Positions 59,470 to 64,000 of a DNA stretch of 64,000 bases are shown here, in pieces. Position 1 is the first letter of the stretch; every line of letters begins with the position of its first letter. Under the pieces are notes generated by a model. It was not told the DNA's origin. It searched no databases and saw only the letters and a list, made by a program, of their open reading frames with translations. This DNA is from Bradyrhizobium sp. C9 (GTDB lineage: Bacteria; Pseudomonadota; Alphaproteobacteria; Rhizobiales; Xanthobacteraceae). The position numbers were made by a program, and so were the translations under genes. The stretch lies in NCBI RefSeq assembly GCF_002532045.1, contig NZ_NWTG01000003.1:1-64000 (forward strand), written 5' to 3'.

Positions 59470-62106
59470 GTGGACCGGAACAACATCAACCCATTCAGCC
59501 CTGGTGAGTTTCAGGCGTACAACGCCCCGCTGGAGCAGCAGGAGCAAGAACCGGGCAATACGAGCCAGCAAGCGAGGTTTGAGCGGCAGCTGAGCGAGCT
59601 GCAACACAGTGCGTTTTATGAGAGCTCCGCAGAAGCGGGTTCGCCTGATGGGCAAACCGCAGACGGCGGTGAAGCGATTCGGCGCGCTGATGCCGGCGGT
59701 TCGATGCAGGTGCCGTCCATTGAGAGCCACTCATTCAGCAGCACGCGCCAAAGCGTGGACATACCCCATACCCCCTTCGGCCGTTCGACTGAAGTGCCGT
59801 CCAAGCGAAGCCGCGAGAACGATGGCCCGGACGAGGAGCTTTTTTCTAGATTCCGCGAGGCATCAAAGAAACGCCGAGCCAGCGATGGCACTATCCGCGA
59901 GGAAGCCAAGAAAAGCGGACCAAGCGATCGCACGATCCGGAGGGATCTAGAGGTACTGCGCAACTTCAGCGTCTGGCTTCAGGCGAAGCAGAAGCCACCA
60001 ATCAGCAGCCAACTACAGAATCTTCAAGCATTGCGTGCCGAGGGGAACGAGTTTGCGGCCAATGATGTTCACTTGGGCGCTCGTATCGAGGCAGCGTTGA
60101 CAAGGCTCGAGCAATTCGTAGTCGGAGCGCCGGTGACCACGTTGACGCGAGGCGGCCGGCCAGTTGAGGCTCCGGTCACCGCAGTCGGAGCGTCGGTGAT
60201 GACATTGCCGCGGGGCGGTCGGCGGGTCGAGGCTCTCTTCCCCGAAGACGAGGCGCTCATCAACGCTGCGTGTGACGAAGGCGTTAAGCGCGGCTTTGCG
60301 CCGGTAACCATGCAGGAGTACCGTAGGGCTCTTAACAGCTTCGGTAGGTGGCTCAACAAGCGCGGGGTAAGTATTACTCAGGCTGATCCCGAGAAGCGAG
60401 ACCGCTATATTAACTCTGGGAAGGGCTCCTATCTTAGAGAGTTTCCACGCGCATGGAATCTTCTTCAGAACTACCGACAACGCGCCAACGTGCCCCAGCC
60501 GTTCCCGCCTCAGGAAGTTTCCGCCAGCGCGGATGACGAGGCGCTTTTTCTCGGCTTCAACGAGGTGGCCCCGAAAATCGGCGTGAACCTGTGGGCACTT
60601 CGCCAGTTCAGCGCCTGGCTTCAGGCGACACAGAAGCCCCCAATCACCGGTCGGATTGAGAATCTAGAGGCTTTACGTGCCGAGGCCGACGAGTTTGCGG
60701 GCGATGACGTTCGCTTGCGGAATCTTCTCAGGACGGCGTTGCCAAGGCTCTGGCAATATCAACAAGCTGTCGAGGCGAATCGAGCGCTGGGGTTGGGTCC
60801 ACCGGGACAAGCGGGCTCGCTCGACGGGCAAGCCGCTCCGCAGCCGAGTTCGCTTGATGAGCTTCCGGCAGCGCCCGCTACCCCGAGCGAGGGAGCCTGG
60901 GATTGGTTTAGGGAAGTGATGCAACAACCAGCTCCGTCATTGTCCGCACCACACCGTGGCCTGCAGCCCAGCTCGTATCAGGAGCTTCCGGCAACGCCAG
61001 CCACCCCGAGCGCGGGAGCCTGGGATTGGTTTAGGGAAGCGATGCAAGAACCCACTCCGTCGTCCACACCACATCATGGCCTGCAACCCAGCCCGTATCG
61101 GGAGCTTCCGGCAACGCCGGCTACCCCGAGCACGGGAGCTTGGGATTGCTTCAGAGAGCAGATGCAAGAGCCCACTCCGACGTCGCCTACGCCGTATCCT
61201 GGCTCGCGGCCCAGCTATTCGAACTGGCTTAGCGAACAGGTGCAACAACCCGAGTCACGGTCGTCTACCAGGGCTGCGGCGTCAAATATCTACGGTGGCC
61301 TTGAGCCAGTGCCTCATCCGAATGCATCCACAGTGTCTGAGTTGCGTGACTATGCGCGCTCTGCGCCGGCGCGTGGTATCGCAAGACCCCCGTCGTTCAT
61401 CGGGCCATCATTGCCCCCTCAAGAGCTACCGGAAATCGGACATATGGTCGACAACTGGCGCCACCGTTCCCAACCTGCCTCGGACGCCCTGATCGACATA
61501 CTCGGTAACGTCGGTCTCTTGCCGAATCAGTTCGGCCCAGCACAGTTCACCATCGAGAGTCAGCTTTACTCGGCCACATTGGGACCGGGTGGACGCAGGG
61601 ACGTTCAACTCGTCCATCATCCGCGCGCTAGCCAGATGAGTGAATTCCGGAGAGCCCGTCAGCCGCTCCACGAGCCTGCGTCATCGTCGTCAGCCAGCGC
61701 TCCCTCATATATTTATAACAGTGTTGAATCACTGGTTGCTCTCAATCCAATCACACGGTTCGAGTTGCGTGACCATGCTCAGCCCGTGCGGGGCACCGGC
61801 TCGTCGTCTCCCGGATCATCAGAGGCCTATCGCCGCGGAGCGGAATTACCGGATATCGGACCTTTTCTCGGCGACGATTGGAACCACAGCCGCTGGGACA
61901 ATCAAGGCCAGGGCCGAGAGGTCTCGCACAGCGGCATGATGTACATACTGAACACCTGGAATCTACTTCCGACCCCGCAGAACCCGCGCATACAGTTCAC
62001 CATAAACGGTGAGCTCTACACGGCCGAGTTGAGGAGCAGGCAAAGTAACGCGATCTTGGGGTCCGGCCACGTCGTTTATCTCATCTATCATCCTCAAAGT
62101 GACTGA
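59470..62106 (+). CDS. Large repeat-rich candidate type III effector (878 aa)
   Basis: Start GTG 59470 (reads as MDRNNINPFSPGEF) with an AAGGA site; the frame is also open to GTG 59413. FERQL motif near residue 39. Three helical 90-residue units lie at about 115-220, 255-340 and 350-445. Four copies of an ELPATPATPSAGAWDWFRE-type repeat (about 40 residues each) lie at about 460-590, a motif shared with the protein at 1-3248. Two GLLP/YTA modules end the protein (about 654-720 and 794-877). A basic stretch KKRRAS near 140 could be a nuclear signal. No enzyme domain is visible. Secretion is inferred from the tts box and family features. Confidence 0.8.
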   Translation: MDRNNINPFSPGEFQAYNAPLEQQEQEPGNTSQQARFERQLSELQHSAFYESSAEAGSPDGQTADGGEAIRRADAGGSMQVPSIESHSFSSTRQSVDIPHTPFGRSTEVPSKRSRENDGPDEELFSRFREASKKRRASDGTIREEAKKSGPSDRTIRRDLEVLRNFSVWLQAKQKPPISSQLQNLQALRAEGNEFAANDVHLGARIEAALTRLEQFVVGAPVTTLTRGGRPVEAPVTAVGASVMTLPRGGRRVEALFPEDEALINAACDEGVKRGFAPVTMQEYRRALNSFGRWLNKRGVSITQADPEKRDRYINSGKGSYLREFPRAWNLLQNYRQRANVPQPFPPQEVSASADDEALFLGFNEVAPKIGVNLWALRQFSAWLQATQKPPITGRIENLEALRAEADEFAGDDVRLRNLLRTALPRLWQYQQAVEANRALGLGPPGQAGSLDGQAAPQPSSLDELPAAPATPSEGAWDWFREVMQQPAPSLSAPHRGLQPSSYQELPATPATPSAGAWDWFREAMQEPTPSSTPHHGLQPSPYRELPATPATPSTGAWDCFREQMQEPTPTSPTPYPGSRPSYSNWLSEQVQQPESRSSTRAAASNIYGGLEPVPHPNASTVSELRDYARSAPARGIARPPSFIGPSLPPQELPEIGHMVDNWRHRSQPASDALIDILGNVGLLPNQFGPAQFTIESQLYSATLGPGGRRDVQLVHHPRASQMSEFRRARQPLHEPASSSSASAPSYIYNSVESLVALNPITRFELRDHAQPVRGTGSSSPGSSEAYRRGAELPDIGPFLGDDWNHSRWDNQGQGREVSHSGMMYILNTWNLLPTPQNPRIQFTINGELYTAELRSRQSNAILGSGHVVYLIYHPQSD
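60840..61240 (+). repeat. Tandem direct repeats of about 120 bp in the effector gene
   Basis: Four units encoding ELPAxPATPSxGAWDWFRE, highly similar at DNA level. Confidence 0.75.
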
Positions 62107-62369
62107 AGAACGCCTTTGGCTGGGAGTTCCCGAGTTCTTCGTTTCGATGCGCCCAACATCCCATGGCAGCGAAACTGCGAATTCGGACGATCTCGCGCGT
62201 GCAGGCGGCTTTGCTCTACCGAGCTACACCATCAGTTGGGACACGACCCTGCGGCCTGCGCATTCCGAGATTGATTTCGCCACCATTCCGGGATGATCTC
62301 GCCGGGCGTGGAGGCGTCTGTCTTCTGTGGATGCTTCTGGCTCCGAGCAAGTCGCACTGGATTGGGGTC
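62107..62369. other. Region before the effector relic
   Basis: No gene or promoter recognised. Confidence 0.35.
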
Positions 62370-63150
62370 TGACGTGCCAGCGAATAGGGAACGCCCGGAC
62401 GGTCCTAGACGTGAACTCCGCCAGCGCCCTAGTGCTCCGCCACAATATGCCGCCCCGCCGGTCCGCAGGGTGATGCCTATTCGCCATATCTGGACGCAGG
62501 CCATCCCTATTCGCCGCACCTGGATTTAGCGCATCCATCGCCACTTGGGTTGGGAAGACGATGCGCATACGCCGGCTGCACGCCGCGCCAGAACCGGAAA
62601 GCCCCCGCAGTATCCCTCCCACCAGACGATCGCTCAGGCGATCGAGGCTCATCCTGGTGTCGATCAGGATCTGATATGGCAGGATTTGGATGCAGGCCCT
62701 TCGCACGTAGGGCCGTGGCATGCCGAGCCTTCGCATGCCGGGCTATCGCTTGCAGGGCCATCGTACGCCGGACCATTGCAGGCCGGACCGTCCCACGCCG
62801 GGCCATCGCACGCCGGCCCCTCCTACGCTCGACCATTGCAGGCCGGGCCGTCCGAGCCAGGTCCTTCCGACGCCGCACCACCAGAACGTTCCGAGTTGCG
62901 TATGCTGGACGGACATCTCTCCAAGGATTACTAGGTTTTCATTGGCTAAACAGTCACAGGCTCAGATCGATATGCTGACGCGCAGCGGAGTGAGGCCGAG
63001 CAAGGACCACCCCACAAAGGTTTTCAATCTTTTTTGGGGTGCCTCACACAGCCGAATGCAGAGAAGAGGGCTTCATTCGTCTCGCACCGTCGCTGGACCC
63101 GACCCTTTGGCTCGAAGACCCGGCTGAAGATCGACGTGCGGACTGTGGGG
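62370..63150 (+). pseudogene. Decayed copy of the 57935 small effector
   Basis: Successive frames give YSPYLDAGHPYSPHLD, then QTIAQAIEAHPGVDQDLIWQ followed by a run of about ten AGPSH-type pentapeptides, then QIDMLTRSGVRPSK, and finally EEGFIRLAPSLDPTLW. These match the small effector in order, with stops and shifts between them. The pentapeptide tract is longer than in the intact gene. Confidence 0.78.
62690..62875 (+). repeat. 15-bp tandem repeats encoding AGPSH pentapeptides
   Basis: About ten to twelve imperfect 15-bp units of the form GCCGGGCCATCGCAC. The intact copy at 57470-57545 has about five. Confidence 0.75.
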
Positions 63151-64000
63151 AAGATCCGCCTCCCCGCTAGCGACCATGGCCCGTGCCTCGGCAGGGCCAT
63201 GTCACTGGCGCCGATAGATTGAAATTGCGGACGGCAACAGCAGTTGGTGACGGCCCCCGGCCGGCGGAAAAATTGCCAAGCTCCCTCTTTAAGGCCCAAT
63301 CGATCAGTGCAGAGAGCTGGTCGCGTCAAAATCGCTGCACGGCGCGAGACAAACGATCACCAATGCGCCTCTTCTCACTTTTGCCTTCTCCGCCTTGCGC
63401 TTTACATGGACCGACGCCACGGAGTCGCCGCCTTGACCATCACGCGCGATTGTCACGTACACAGCCGCCCCGATGAGAGCTCGCATCATTCAAGTCAGGT
63501 TTTACCCCGTCCCTTTGGCTAAGTTGCGTAAAACAGTTTCCGTCCGCCCTCCCCAACAGGACGGCGAGCGTGTGCAACCAATCTTCTCAAGCCGCATTGC
63601 AGGCGGCCTTAACGCAAAACCGCGTGGAGATTGCCTCACGGGCCTCGTGAAACCGGGATTGAGTTCATTTGCGCATCGGCACATCAACGGGCGCAGTTTT
63701 CTTCGATCGGTTGCCCGATACCGCGCTGCCTCTGCTCATCCCAGCCGGAGCGTTTTTGATAAACTCAGATACTGGCGGACACCTTAGGTGTGCTCAACAC
63801 CTCCACTTTGGCACGTCCATCCCAAAGGCCCGCGACCATGATTTCGAGCGGCATAGACCATGCCACTTGAGGTCCGCTGCGGCCCCGCAAGCAGCGGCAG
63901 AGCCGACTTTCGCAAACGTCGGAAAATTCGGGGGCGCTCCAAAGCGCTGTTCCGTCTGGCTACGTCCGGCCGAAAGCTGCCCACACCCCGTCTTCGCCGT
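63151..64000. other. Right-edge region, no gene recognised
   Basis: Open frames of 60-104 codons exist on both strands but none has motifs. Confidence 0.4.

Overview
The window looks like part of the symbiosis island of a soybean- or legume-nodulating Bradyrhizobium. It carries a complete block of rhizobial type III secretion genes in the usual nol/rhc order, the regulator gene ttsI with a nod box upstream, at least nine tts boxes (TtsI-binding promoters), several effector genes directly behind those boxes, and a gibberellin operon of the Bradyrhizobium type. Between these blocks lie long stretches of decayed genes and transposase or resolvase remnants, as expected of an island. No tRNA, rRNA or CRISPR array was seen.

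Layout. 1-3248 (-): a giant repeat effector that runs off the left edge, with a tts box at 3446. 3.6-4.1 kb: IS256-type transposase remnant. 4.7-12.6 kb (-): gibberellin operon cyp112(remnant)-cyp114-ferredoxin-SDR-cyp117-ggps-cps-ks. 12.7-18 kb: decayed DUF2235 and SLATT-like genes, one intact MFS transporter, and further debris. 18-19.6 kb: S10 serine carboxypeptidase. 19.9-23.7 kb: an ABC exporter, a 57-residue peptide ORF and an asparagine-synthetase-like protein, which together resemble a lasso-peptide locus without a visible B protein. 24.4 kb: a small secreted Cys-containing peptide. 25.8-26.5 kb and 27.5-29.9 kb: two tts-box effectors. 30.4-36.5 kb: small membrane protein, P450, radical SAM enzyme, FAD oxidoreductase and methyltransferase. 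37.2-39.5 kb: another repeat effector. 40.1 kb: virK. 41.2-42.1 kb: frameshifted effector. 42.65 kb: nod box. 44.25-47.1 kb (+): ttsI-rhcC2-y4xK. 47.2-55.75 kb (-): nolB-rhcJ-nolU-nolV-rhcN-y4yJ-rhcQ-rhcR-rhcS-rhcT-rhcU. 55.8 kb (+): rhcC1. 56.6-63.1 kb: orphan tts box, a small effector, a broken second rhcC1, an 878-residue repeat effector, and a broken copy of the small effector.

How the parts work together. Plant flavonoids acting through NodD at the nod box should turn on ttsI. TtsI then activates the tts boxes, giving the secretion machine and the effectors. Four or five of the effectors in this window are built from two shared modules: a helical unit of about 90 residues, and a unit of about 60 residues with a GLLP...YTA signature. 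Several parts look damaged: the gibberellin operon has lost cyp112 and its dehydrogenase lacks both cofactor motifs, and RhcU lacks the NPTH self-cleavage motif.
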